Part shown: in pieces, positions 36,180 to 51,779 of the stretch
Layout of the letters: each line of letters begins with the position of its first letter
How positions within the stretch are numbered: position 1 is the first letter of the stretch
Source: Rhabditoides inermis
Lineage: Eukaryota; Nematoda; Chromadorea; Rhabditida; Rhabditidae
NCBI GenBank assembly: GCA_963966185.1
Contig: CAWZYM010000244.1
Location: 368,501-432,500, forward strand
Length of the DNA: 64,000 nt
Direction: 5' to 3'
Translations under genes and position numbers: made by a program
Notes under the pieces: model-generated
The model's database searches: none
What the model was told of the DNA's origin: nothing
The model's input: the letters and a program-made list of their open reading frames with translations, nothing else

Positions 36180-37246
36180 TTCTCTCTTTCTCTCTTCTCT
36201 CTCTTCTCTCTCTTTCTCTCTCTCTTTCTCTCTTTCTCTCTTTCTCTCTTTCTCTCTTTCTCTCTTTCTCTCTTTCTCTCTTTCTCTCTTTCTCTCTTTC
36301 TCTCTTTCTCTCTTTCTCTCTTTCTCTCTTTCTCTCTTTCTCTCTTTCTCTCTTTCTCTCTTTCTCTCTTTCTCTCTTTCTCTCTTTCTCTCTTTCTCTC
36401 TCTTTCTCTCTTTCTCTCTTTCTCTCTTTCTCTCTTTCTCTCTTTCTCTCTCTCTCTCTCTTTCTCTCTTTCTCTCTTTCTCTCTTTCTCTCTTTCTCTC
36501 TCCCTCCCTCTCACTTCCCCTGTCCCCCCCCCTCATTCGGGTTTGCAGCTGCAAGGTGAGAAGAAGGAGTGGCACTCTTTCGCGGCGGCCGCCCTCATTG
36601 GATACCTCGTGTTTGGAGACAACAACGCTGTCAACATGCAGGTACTGAAAGAGAGAGAGAGGGAGAGAGAGTGAGAGAGTGTGTGAGAGAGAGAGGGAGA
36701 GAGAGTGAGAGAGAGGGAGGGAGGGAGGGAGAGAGAGAGAGAGACTCCTTGCAGATCAACCTCTATCTGTTGTCTCGAGTGACAGTCGGCCTGGCCAAGC
36801 TCGCAGTCGAGAACGAAGTCATTCCATCTCCCAGTCAGTTGCTTTTTCCTTTCTCACTCTTAGCCAATCAATCAGCGAAACACGCATTGAGTAGTGACCA
36901 AAATTTCCAATCACGTTTTGATCTGTTCGGTGTAATATCACTTGATATCAACACATGACGTGTGTCCTCTCGCGATAGAAGAGTAGGTTTCACGACACGA
37001 GTGCATGTCTCTATCATAAAAAAGTCTTAAATTTCAACTATCCATCTTCTGCGTCTTCACTCCCTTCTTGCAGAGGGCGCAGTGTTCCCGTACTTCGCGG
37101 CCTTCGTGTGGGCGTGTTCCCTGTGGCTCTTCGAACACCACAAGCACGTCCTCCAGGGCAGCCTCCAGAAGTCGATGACTTACCTCTACCATGACAGCAA
37201 CACCTGGACAAACATCCGAAACTTCCTACTCAAGAACAAGGATTGA
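35533..37246 (+). CDS. PXMP4 (PMP24)-like peroxisomal membrane protein
   Basis: Exons 35533-35654, 35710-35772, 36009-36114, 36549-36641, 36755-36833 and 37074-37246 chain without phase conflict to 211 residues; human PXMP4 has 212. The family signature is clear: KGLRNGL.YGARIRAPHALVM near the N-terminus, LAKFVFSYK in the middle, YLVFGDNNAVNMQINLYLL, and SLWLFEHHKHVLQGSLQKSM with TYLYHDS near the C-terminus. The protein is an integral membrane protein of peroxisomes, related to the Tim17/22/23 group; its transport role is not well defined. The first methionine is followed by a second (MMESL), and either could be used. Intron 3 is filled by a 350-bp repeat. The acceptor before exon 3 (GTTTGAG) is weak, but phase and homology support it. 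Confidence 0.93.
36147..36508. repeat. octanucleotide (TTTCTCTC)n minisatellite
   Basis: About 350 bp of an eight-base unit, TTTCTCTC, with few interruptions, in intron 3 of the PXMP4-like gene. It creates long Lys/Arg/Glu open frames on the minus strand, which are not genes. Confidence 0.95.
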
Positions 37247-38160
37247 GGGCATGGAGAGGGAATGAGGCGAGAGGTGTACATATTCTAGTCACATGGTTTT
37301 CGCATTATAAACTATTTTCGAAACTAGCGTATGTGTTGCATCGCTTTTCGGACATTTTGCACATCAAAATCAGCCTCCACCAGAGAGCGGACCGAGAAAA
37401 GTCAAGACAGGAAGTCCCCAATAACATTGTGTATGAAAGACGAGGTGTATAAAAGAAAAATATCGAAGCAGAAGTGAGCACAGCGTTACATGAATTTTTT
37501 CAAGACACAATTAAAGAATAAGAGAATAGACAACTATAAAACAATGAGCACAGAGAGGGGGTGGAAGATGATTCAACGACAGAAAAGAACAATCGACGGA
37601 AAGAAAAAAAGGGGCAGTAGATGTGGCGCGGGAGCAGTAGACGACCAGAGAAGCGCACAGCGAGGACAGCAACTGAAAATAACACCAATATATAATTATT
37701 AGTAGTTACATGAGTTCCTTATATTGCCAAGTTTTCATCGCACACGCACCCATCTTTTCTTGCAAACACAAATTTATGTATTTATGTTTTCATTATCAAA
37801 GAAAAAAATTTAAAAAAACCCCACCTGACTGGAAGTGAACAAAGAAATTGGGAAGTCGACGGGCAGCCCGCTGCGCTGCTTCACCACTCGACCACTCTGC
37901 ACCTCTGCACCCGCCCGCCCGACCACCCGCCCGTCCCTGCTCCTTCTCTGAAACACGTATGTGTCCATGTTTAATGCTTACTTATCACAATCAATTTATC
38001 GAAAGAATCAACCGACAAGATTAATTATTTATACAATGACGGTAATCGCAAACAACTTTTTCGGGTGGTAGTGGAATATGGTAGAACAAGCAAATCAAAC
38101 TAGCGACTTTTCGCTTATAGGCGCTAACCAAGTGGCCAACCCGCCACCCCGGAATCAAAC
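37247..38160. mobile_element. intergenic DNA with two tRNA-like SINE modules
   Basis: No coding exon was found. Two minus-strand tRNA-like modules are present: 37828-37901 (A box TGGTCGAGTGG, B box GTTCACTTCC) and 38091-38153 (A box GGCGGGTTGGCCACTTGG, B box TAGTTTGATTTG). In both the terminal stem halves do not pair well, so they look tRNA-derived rather than functional. Confidence 0.55.
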
Positions 38161-38309
38161 AATATTATCAAATAAATATTTCAGCAACCCTTCTTTTCAG
38201 CAGCAAATCTGTCATCCGTTACGACATCTAAACCATCATTAATTGAACTCAATCACGCAACCAGCAGCTCTAAATACGACAAACAATCATGACCGAGTCA
38301 CTCGTAAAG

Positions 38310-38920
38310 TAAAGTAAAATCAAATCCATTGTAGGTGAGGGCGACCAGGTTTGCCCATATTTGGCGGCTTCCAATCGATCACACGTCTCGTCTAGCATTC
38401 GTCGTCGCAAGTCATTAGGCGGCGGGCGAACCTCTACTTCTTTGTCCTTGCTTCGCACAGCACGTCTCGTAGTCCCGTCTGCCGTCGTATCTCCTTGCAC
38501 GGAACCTTGTCCAGTAAAGTCAGTCCGAGCATCTTTCTTTCCATTCTCCTTTGAACAGTCCTCAGCTTCTGTAGATCTTTTCTTCGAAGACTCCAAGTCT
38601 CGGCATCGTAGGTGAGCGCGGGTAGAGCTGCCATCCGAAACACTTTCCTCCGCAGTCGCATCGGTGCGCTCTTCAGCATCAGGAACTGGCCTGTTGCTCA
38701 TCACCACTGTCTTCTTTCTGTTCACGTAGAGTCCGTAGTCGCTGCTCTTCTCCGCCAGTTCCTCCAGCATCCTTTCTGCAGCCGAAGGTGAGCGTGCAAA
38801 GAGGATGATGTCATCAGCATAGCACAGATGAGTCAGCTTCTGTCCTCCAATATCCAGTCCGGCTCCAACAAAATCGAAGTCCAGTTTGGCACAGATTTCA
38901 GCGAGCACGCAGTTGAACAA
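38310..38920 (-). mobile_element. decayed RTE-like retrotransposon fragment
   Basis: The minus strand encodes a reverse-transcriptase stretch with the catalytic YADDIILFARSP and LYVNRKKTVVMSN. A frame change follows, after which PALTYDAETWSLRRKDLQKL and GLTLLDKVPCKEIRRQTG continue in another frame. The 3' end carries a (TTTAC)n-like tail near 38303-38316. It is a different lineage from the intact element in egl-4 intron 1, judged by sequence and tail. It is truncated at its 5' side and non-functional. Confidence 0.85.
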
Positions 38921-39168
38921 ATGCGAAGATAGCGATCACTCACAAACGTACACTAGTCATGGCGACTTACGATTAATCAAAGCAAGACCTAGCTTTACCG
39001 CTCCCTAAAGTTCCAAAAACGCCCACGGCACTGGTCCCTATTTCCCTTCTCCCTCTGATTGAACGATTGATGACTCCGCTGCTTAGTGTGATAATTGCTC
39101 CGCTCCTGTCCTTCACTGCTCCACAGTCTACTCCTGGTTTGAGTGATGTAAGCACAACGCCAACGCGA

Positions 39169-39636
39169 TATAGTCGGTTTGGATCCTATATGCCATCCGT
39201 GACATTTCACATGTTGTGCAGTTTTGTGCAACACAACATGTATGTCAACAAATATCCAAAACGCGTCCATTAGTAGGAATCGAACCCATGAGCAGCACGC
39301 CGCGATTGCGCACTGGCGGCGCGCTAATCCACTGCGCCATAGAGGCAGTGATTAGGAGATCGAAGAGAGAGCACATGTAGCTCCACTGGCCACTTGAGTG
39401 TACTTTGATGAGAGTTAACGAGCAAACATATCGGCGAGAATCAATGACCTCTCAGTGTGAGCCTAAATGGCGCAGTGGTAGAGCGCACCGCCAGCGCGCG
39501 ATCGTTGCGAGCTGCCCATGGGTTCGATTCCCTCTCACAAAGCGTTTTGGATCTTTGAAGATATACATGTTGTGTTGCACGAAACTGCACAATATGTGAA
39601 ATGTCACGGATGGCATATAGGATCCAATCCGACTAT
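39169..39636. mobile_element. palindromic element with divergent tRNA-like modules
   Basis: The outer arms are inverted copies: TATAGTCGGTTTGGATCC... at the left and ...GGATCCAATCCGACTATA at the right. Each arm carries a tRNA-like module next to a central unit of about 120 bp (39346-39464). The modules are 39274-39345 on the minus strand and 39465-39533 on the plus strand, both with A box TGGCGCAGTGG and B box GGTTCGATTCC. They read outward. The same family occurs at 58331-58737 with the centre in the opposite orientation. Confidence 0.8.
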
Positions 39637-39726
39637 AAAGAGATACGTGAAAAAACAAAACAAACAGCAAGCAGGGTCGAACATCGCGCAAAGCGTGCCT
39701 TGGGGAAAAGACAGTGCAACTCATGA

Positions 39727-39905
39727 TTATCTGTTAAAAAGTACTTACGTAAAGATATTAAGTTTGTCTTGACCCAATTCAACAAAAGCGCATGCATAAA
39801 ACGTTTACAAATACTAACACAAACCTGCGCATAACGGACAGTGGACACTAACAGATGAAATATAAGAATATAACAATACAAATGAATAACGTCATACGTC
39901 CATAT

Positions 39906-39942
<37 letters not shown>

Positions 39943-40094
39943 CGGAGAGAGAGGAGAGAGGAAAGAGAGAGGGAGAGAGGGAGAGAGAGGCGCAGGTTTG
40001 TGTTAGTATTTGTGAACGTTTTATGCATGCGCTTTTGTTGAATTGGGTCAAGACAAACTTAATATCTTTACGTAAGTACTTTTTAACAGATAAT
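39727..40094. repeat. 100-bp near-perfect inverted repeat around a GA tract
   Basis: Arms 39727-39830 and 39990-40094 are inverted copies with one mismatch noticed (ACGTTTACAAATAC against ACGTTCACAAATAC). The loop of about 160 bp holds a (GA)n tract at 39907-39940. It is probably a foldback transposable element. No coding content. Confidence 0.88.
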
Positions 40095-41125
40095 ATATGT
40101 GCTTTTGTTGAATTTCATAGAAATTTCTTCTCTTTCTGATTACCAAGCTCTGTCGTTAATTAGTACGCATAGAACTATTATGTGACACATTTTATGATGT
40201 GACACACAATGTTGCGTGTATATGTAACTATATTTTTCTTGGTATTGTATAGAAACAATTCTAATCGACACTTCTCTGAATTTCGGTCGCCGTGGTGTAA
40301 GTGCATGTCTGCGCTCTCACCCGACAGCGTGCTCTCTCGCGATTTCTCTGCGCGCCCTGCCCGCCTGCCGGGAGAGAGAGCTAGCCAGAGTGACGGGAAC
40401 CCGAAACAACGCAAACCCGGCGCAAATAGACGCTGGCGGCGGCGAGGCGAACTACACTCAAAGTGTTAGTTGGAGAACACGCGCAGAAAATGCGAGAGAG
40501 TACGCTTTCGGCAGAGAGTCAGAGTTACCGGACACGACATCTCTTATTGCCTGCGCCCGCCCGGCAGACGATAACGAAAGCGAGCATCCAGCAGCGTGAC
40601 GGGAACCACGGACCCACACACACGCTGGCCTGTCGCATACTGCGCGCGCGCGATCGCTCATAACTTCTTTCGGAGAAAAGATACAAAGATGCCATCAATT
40701 AGTGATCTGGTCTACGGAACCGTGCGAATCTAACTAACATGAATTGGATAAGTTCACATTCCTGCTAACATGATTTTTGGATAGAGCTTATTGAAAATTC
40801 TGGCGCGAGCCCTATCCTAAGCCAAAAGAGAGGGCGCTGCGCGCTCTCTCTAATTCACCGCCCAGCTTCACCCGCTCAGTCTTGTCGCTCCTGGCGCACA
40901 GGGTGATTGAGATGCAAGCGCAAGAAAGTGTTTTGCGAAAATATGCGAGAATATCACAATCAACAAACATGAAGCAAACGGGGATAAAATTTATGCATTA
41001 CATAACGCAAACACACAAGGTCCAAGCCATATTCAATAATAAAAAAAACACGAAAAACAACTGACTACGACTTGCGGCTGCTCTTGCTGTTCACGGCTCC
41101 CTCCACACCATCTGCCATCCCGATC
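40095..41125. other. non-coding intergenic DNA
   Basis: No exon, tRNA-like module or long repeat was recognised. The GC-rich part (40310-40660) contains a loose internal similarity around GTGACGGGAACC (40391 and 40597). Confidence 0.4.
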
Positions 41126-41575
41126 CGCGCCGCGCATCCGCACCTCCTCACTTGTCTAATGACCACGTGCGGGCTCGTCTAGCTTTAGAGTCTCTTTCCC
41201 ACCGGAGAGATAGAAGAGACGTGGTGTTCGTGTACAAGGTGTTGCGAGGTGACATTGATCTTTGTGTTGATGCACTTTTCCAAGTGCGATCCAGCCGAAC
41301 GCGAGGCGCTTCCGACAAACTCTATCCATTTTCTAGAGCAACAAATAACACAACTAAAGCTTTCTTCACTCATCGTTGCTTCGAAATTGTAAATAAAATT
41401 TCGCTCAGTATGTATTCCCTACCATACTCAGATTTCCTTTCCCTAATCGATGAACAGATGTAACTCCTCTAATATTTTCTCGACGTTCCAGTGATCATAT
41501 AAGAGTATATGTGTACCATTGATCCGTAAAAAATTGTTTAGATGCAATAAATAAATGATGATAGTTTAACCAAAT
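41126..41575 (+). mobile_element. 3' end of a CR1/Jockey-like LINE
   Basis: A frame of about 100 codons reads like the C-terminal tail of a LINE reverse-transcriptase polyprotein: SLSHRRDRRDVVFVYKVLRG, DALFQVRSSRTRG, FFTHRCFEIVNKI, then YSLPYSDFLSLIDEQM and a stop. Downstream is an AT-rich 3' UTR ending in AATAAATAAATGATGATAG. The catalytic domain is missing, so it is a 5'-truncated relic. Confidence 0.7.
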
Positions 41576-41974
41576 GCAATCAAGTCATGAACATCCGAAT
41601 CATGTCATGAACTGCATGTCACCCACCGCAGTTGTGGTCATTTGATGAACCAAAGTTTTGGAACATGAACAAACTGTGTGATGTTGCAAGTGCGTGGCGG
41701 GTAACATGATCTCTCCAGCAGCATTCGAGTGACGAGGAGGTTCTGAAACACTATTCATCTCCACCTCTCATTATTTTCACGGATTACCTTTTTCTGATCG
41801 CTCTTAATTGCGCACACAACGAACTAGCCCAGCAACGGTAAAATAGTAGTCAGTCTCTTCAAAACATCCTCAAACGCTCAAACTCACATGATACGATTTA
41901 TAGTATCATTGTTCACATAACATTTCTCACACGGTATGAAAGTTACGATATTCGTTACTGAAATATGTATAATG

Positions 41975-42195
41975 AACTCACTTTCTCTGAATTCCAGTAT
42001 CGGCACGAGCGAGTCTCTGACATTGGAACTTCACTTGGGAAGAGATAGAAACGTTGTTCCATGGAGAATGCTTGAAAAAATTGAGTGTGCCGCTTCTTTC
42101 TACCTGGTACCTGTTCTTGTCGTTGAGAAGCTGTGTGTGAAGAGAACGACACACATCGCGGAAAGCTTCCAATTCGGACGGCTGATCACCTGGAA
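41975..42195 (-). pseudogene. gene fragment, left duplicate (unknown gene)
   Basis: The same two minus-strand exons as in the right copy (47261-47470), including LEAFRDVCRSLHTQLLNDK. The upstream exon is lost through the 127-bp gap. No start, stop or further exons; family not recognised. Confidence 0.55.
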
Positions 42196-43098
42196 ATCAT
42201 GATACATACTACTAGAGGCTATGTCGGCGCATATAGAGGTTATCGAAGGTCCTCTACAAGATGTATAGGGTCGTTTTTGTCAAATATGCCAATTAGGCTC
42301 ATGAAGGGACCACTACCTCTGAATCGGTCAATTTTTGCCAAAACACTTCAAATAAGAGCTCGTTCGATTCCTTTTCAGATTCTGAAAACTTTTTCATATA
42401 AAATGCTTTTCAAAAAAAATAAGTTCAAAAAAGTTATTATCACAAAATTTGCATTATTTCGATTTTTTTGAAAATGTTGCTGACCTGAATAGCAAGAATA
42501 ATTAGTACCATTTGAAAGAGCGTGTTTTTTTGGTTTACATGATTTTTATGAAGAAAATCAATCCTGGCATCATCGGCCATCCAGACGGTTGAAAGTGGTC
42601 CGGAAAGCGATTATTCGGCATTTTTCGATTTTTCGCCCTGTGTCACTGCGAAGTAGCAAAAAGCAAACACACCATAAAAAACACACCCTCCTAGTAACCA
42701 CCTCGTCCGATTCTTACAGAGACGGTGTGTTATGCGATTTAGGGAAGTGTGAAATGTGATATGGGCATATGGGATCTGGGCATGATTCGAAACATTCGAA
42801 GAATTTCGAAGAACTGACTACTCTACCGCTTCACTTGACGAGAGTAAAAAACTTTCCCAAACTTGATGATCACACATAACACATCCAGCTATTCAAGAGC
42901 AAATTTATTAATTTACTAAAACCCAACACAATAAAACGACAAATAAAACAATTTTCTCGTGCCTTCTTGATATTAGGCTATCACAGAGATATCAATGATT
43001 GCACAGATATAACAAATAAGTTAGAATATCGAAAAACAATCAACAATCATCACATTGTAAGAAAAGCTGTAAGTTGTAAGAGGGGAAAAGGGGGCAAT

Positions 43099-45378
<2,280 letters not shown>

Positions 45379-45439
45379 CTTTTATGACCCTCTCACATGT
45401 CTGCCGCACTCTCTATCCACGCCACTCTCTCACTACACA

Positions 45440-45902
45440 GTCTCACTCTTGGCACCCATGCGCGTCACGTGAGTACTGTATGATGGCGTGGGTAGTAAAC
45501 GGATTACATCGAAATCGGAACCGTATGAAACATGGTATATTCTTGATTCGGAAAACAAGATACAATCGATTATAATATTTCGGATGCTTCATTTTTACAT
45601 TATATAAACGTCGACTGTCGTTTCAGTAGTTGGCCTAATCACACAAGCAGTCGCGCAGCAGACTGAACCGCCATCAGCAAAGAGCCATATGCGAGTGGAA
45701 AAGTGAGAGAGTGTGTATATTGAGAGCAAGCAGAGCAAGCCAAATCGATCACTAGCTCAAACTGGAGTGACTGAATGCGGCGAAGAATCGTGTTTATCGA
45801 GGGATCAATCATCAATGAAAATCTGATGTGAGAAACTGAGTAATGTACCATAATGTCCAGTCTGGCTACAGTATCCTACATCCGTCTGTCTCAAATGTCC
45901 GC

Positions 45903-45970
<68 letters not shown>

Positions 45971-45982
45971 TTCTCTCTTTCT

Positions 45983-46040
<58 letters not shown>

Positions 46041-46500
46041 ACTCACTCACTCTCTCACACTTCCCATGCTCACTCACAACACCCACTGTTTGATGACGTG
46101 GGTATTGAACGGAATATGTTGAATTTCACGAAATGCTGAAACAACATTATGACAATAATGAGTGAAAGATGGGAAGTTCAGTGGTTCAGTTCACATTTTG
46201 ATCGGACGCCACGCTCTCTCTCTCACTGCCCACGCTCACTCTTGGCACCCATGCATGTGCGTCACGTGAGTACTGTATGAATGATGACGTGGGTATTGAA
46301 CGGAATATGTTGAACTTCATCGGAACCCTATGAAACATGGTATATTCCTGATTCGGAAAACGAGACACAGTCGTTTTGAATATCTGTGTTTTATCAAAAG
46401 TGCATTTTGACATTTCGAATTTTTTTCAGAAGTTGACCCAGTGACACCACCAGTCGCGCAGCAGACTGTGACCGCTGAAGGCAAAGTAGCCATATGAGAT
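45440..46500. repeat. direct repeats and CT tract between the duplicated blocks
   Basis: A unit of roughly 290 bp (CTCTTGGCACCCATG..., GAAACATGGTATATTC, CAGTCGCGCAGCAGACTG) occurs at about 45440-45710 and again at about 46225-46500, with a short third piece at 46070-46135. A CT tract with TTTCTCTC interruptions lies at 45904-46045. No coding content. Confidence 0.75.
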
Positions 46501-46825
46501 TGGATGACAATAGGGGGGACTGGATGCGCTAAAGGGGGTTCGTTTTATCGGGGGACCAATCATATATCAATCATATATGTAATTCAAATAAGAAAATCAG
46601 TTTCCACACTTACAAACAAAACAATAAACTCTAGAGTAGTTTTTTTTAATGAAAAGCGGAAATGTGTGACTTGTCGAAACGGCAAAGTGACGTCAACTCA
46701 TGATGTCATGATGAGTGGAACATGTTTCATTTTCCGCTCAAAACATGTTTCCAGCCTGAATACACTATGTGGATTCCGTTAGTAATGTTTGTTTTTGATG
46801 AAAATGGCGAAATAGGAAGATATCG

Positions 46826-47105
46826 TGTTTGGGCCCACACGGTCCCACACCGGGGGCACAGAGTGAGCCCGTCGGGCCCACATGGTCCCACACCGGGGAC
46901 ACTCAGTGGGACCGCCGGTCCCACAGGGTGTGAGCCCGGAAAAATCAAAATCAAAATTTCAAAATTCTGTAAACGCAGATCGATGCGAAATGCTTTTCTC
47001 ATTATGCATACAAAATTTCATGAGAAAATATTTCGATATGATCGAATACGGGGCGCGGGCCCACTCGGGCCCACACCGGGGGCACCCGGGCCCACACTTT
47101 TGCTA
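46826..47105. repeat. GC-rich motif cluster
   Basis: The motif GGTCCCACACCGGGGGCAC or a close variant recurs at about 46837, 46886 and 47068, with several extra GGGCCCACA pieces, in otherwise AT-rich surroundings. It ends just before the right copy of the segmental duplication. Confidence 0.6.
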
Positions 47106-47260
47106 TTCCATGTGGCGAGTAGTGTAGTAGTCAGTCTCTTCAAAACATCCTCAAACGCTCAAACTCACATGATACGATTTATAGTATCATTGTTCACATA
47201 ACATTTCTCACACGGTATGAAAGTTACGATATTCGTTACTGAAATATGTATAATGAACTC

Positions 47261-47576
47261 ACTTTCTCTGAATTCCAGTATCGGCACGAGCGAGTCTCTG
47301 ACATTGGCACTTCACTTGGGAAGAGATAGAAACGTTGTTCCATGGAGAATGCTTGAAAAAAATGAGTGTGCCGCTTCTTTCTACCTGGTACCTGCTCTTG
47401 TCGTTGAGAAGCTGTGCGTGAAGAGAACGACACACATCGCGGAAAGCTTCCAATTCGGACGGCTGATCACCTGGAAATCATGATACATATAGTGCTATAT
47501 GAAAACAGCTCACCTTGCAGAACAAACTTGGCATTGGGGTTCCCCTTGATCTTTGAGAGATCTTGGAAGATATCAT
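47261..47576 (-). pseudogene. three-exon gene fragment, right duplicate
   Basis: Minus-strand exons about 47514-47576, 47385-47470 and about 47261-47296 have good splice sites, and phases agree between them. They encode YDIFQDLSKIKGNPNAKFVL, then SELEAFRDVCRSLHAQLLN, then RLARADTGIQR. The first exon is cut at 47577 by the end of a TIR element. No start or stop belongs to it. I do not recognise the family. Confidence 0.55.
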
Positions 47577-48134
47577 ACCGTCTTTGTAAGAATCGGACAC
47601 TTTTTGGGCATGTGGTTACTAGAGGCTATGTCGGCGCATATAGAGGTTATCGAAGGTCCTCTACAAGATGTATAGGGTCGTTTTTGTCAAATATGCAAAT
47701 TAGGCTCATGAAGGGACCACTACCTCTGAATCGGTCAATTTTTGCCAAAACACTTCAAATAAGAGCTCGTTCGATTCCTTTTCAGATTCTGAAAACTTTT
47801 TCATATAAAATGCTTTTCGAAAAAAATAAGTTCAAAAAAGTTATTATCACAAAATTTGCATTATTTCGTTTTTTTTGAAAATGTTGCTGACCTGAATAGC
47901 AAGAATAATTAGTACCATTTGAAAGAGCGTGTTTTTTTGGTTTACATGATTTTTATGAAGAAAATCAATCCTGGCATCATCGGCCATCCAGACGGTTGAA
48001 AGTGGTCCGGAAAGCGATTATTCGGCATTTTTCGATTTTTCGCCCTGTGTCACTGCGAAGTAGCAAAAAGCAAACACACCATACAAAAACACACCCTCCT
48101 AGTAACCACCTCGTCCGATTCTTACAGAGACGGT
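47577..48134. mobile_element. MITE-like element with imperfect terminal inverted repeats
   Basis: The left end ACCGTCTTTGTAAGAATCGG, then GTGGTTACTAGAGG, is mirrored at the right end by CCTAGTAACCAC, TCGTCCGATTC and TTACAGAGACGGT. The interior is AT-rich and non-coding. A relative without its left end is at about 42209-42726. A diverged relative in the opposite orientation lies in an intron of the SLC35B4-like gene (about 54405-54856). The left end interrupts an exon of the neighbouring gene fragment. Confidence 0.75.
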
Positions 48135-48244
48135 GTGTTATGCGATTTGGGGAAGTGTGAAATGTGATATGGGCATATGGGATCTGGGCATGATTCGAAA
48201 CATTCGAAGAACTTCGAAGAACTGACTACTCTACCGCTTCACTT

Positions 48245-48613
48245 TTTTTTTATTTACTGCCGATATCAAGAATACAACAACGGAGATGAAACACAAAGGG
48301 TTTAGTCTGCGTGAAGTATCTGTCGGTGGTTCCTTCTTGTCGGGATCCGACGTGAAGGAGGGGTGGTGTGTTTGGTCTCACGCTTGGGTTGACGTTGCGA
48401 CAGCCATAGCCATTGTAGAAAGTGTACTCGGCGGGTTCAACTCCGTGCTCCGAGGATTCTTCAAAATCCAAAGCCAGCAACGAACATGTAGCGGGTACCG
48501 TTGATCCAGCAATTGTCCACGTAGACCGGGCTTGGCGGGTGCGACGGGAAAATAAACTGGGGGGACCGACCACTCGGGGGCAAGGGAAGATGAAGGAATG
48601 AAGGAATGAAAGG
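48245..48613 (-). mobile_element. retrocopy or SINE-like insertion, copy B, with target-site duplication
   Basis: The insertion is flanked by a 12-bp direct repeat ACCGCTTCACTT (48233-48244 and 48614-48625). The left segmental copy has the empty site once (42825-42836). On the minus strand the element ends in a TAA followed by a run of A, so it was inserted through an RNA copy. It is closely related to 21076-21421. Protein-like pieces ([37 protein letters not shown]) point to a copied mRNA, but frames are broken and the parent gene is not in the window. Confidence 0.88.
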
Positions 48614-48692
48614 ACCGCTTCACTTGACGAGAGTAAAAAACTTTCCCAAACTTGATGATCACACATAACACATCCAGCTATTCAAGAGCAAA

Positions 48693-48698
48693 TTTATT
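48693..48698 (-). promoter_or_regulatory. poly(A) signal of the GMD gene
   Basis: AATAAA on the minus strand, 190 bases past the stop codon at 48888-48890. The same signal exists in the partial copy. Confidence 0.55.
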
Positions 48699-48887
48699 AA
48701 TTTACTAAAACCCAACACAATAAAACGACAAATAAAACAATTTTCTCGTGCCTTCTTGATATTAGGCTATCACAGAGATATCAATGATTGCACAGATATA
48801 ACAAATAAGTTAGAATATCGAAAAACAATTAACAATCATCACATTGTAAGAAAAGCTGTAAGTTGTAAGAGGGGAAAAGGGGGCAAT

Positions 48888-51323
<2,436 letters not shown>

Positions 51324-51752
51324 GGTGGGGCAAGGATGATTCGGCTGCCGCGAGCGGTCACACACTGATCGAGCGAGGCGGGCGCGCGCGCTCTCTTAGC
51401 TCTCCTCTCTCGCCGCTCTCGCAATGTTACGTGGCAACCACAACAGAGGCCGGACGGCGGCGTGGATTCCACGTACACCTCCATATTCACATGCGATACA
51501 TACACACCATGCACACACAAAGCCACATGCTCTCCCTCCTCTCTCCCCTTTCCAATCATCCCTCTCACTCAATCAGCTTTCAAGCGATGGACTATTGAGT
51601 ATTGTCACGTTCTAAGCGGCTACTGAACTGCTGCTGCATCAATGATCACAACTTCACTGCCATCAACGCGCACTTCTACCAGCTCCGTTGTCGCCTACCC
51701 ACCTAGCACAGTCCCGTCTCCCACCCCTCCCCTCTCTCCCGCCTCGCCTTAC

Positions 51753-51779
51753 CTCGCTGCTGTCGTTTGGGCTGCTCAT
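51753..51779 (-). CDS. candidate alternative first exon of the GMD gene
   Basis: On the minus strand GAGGAGATGAGC opens a nine-codon frame, MSSPNDSSE, ending in phase 0 at donor GTAAGG. Inside exon 1 there is an in-phase acceptor, TCATGTCCCCCCAG, after which 51263 starts [11 protein letters not shown]. Splicing the two would give MSSPNDSSE joined to [17 protein letters not shown], a compact N-terminus of the length seen in C. elegans BRE-1. Confidence 0.55.

Noticed and set aside
36084..36575. Long Lys/Arg/Glu-rich open frames on the minus strand
   Set aside because: They are translations of the octamer (GAGAGAAA)n; no codon structure, start context or homology.
46722..47201. 159-codon plus-strand frame with Gly/Pro-rich part
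   Set aside because: The Gly/Pro pattern comes from the GC-rich motif repeats and the frame runs into the duplicated block; no family match.
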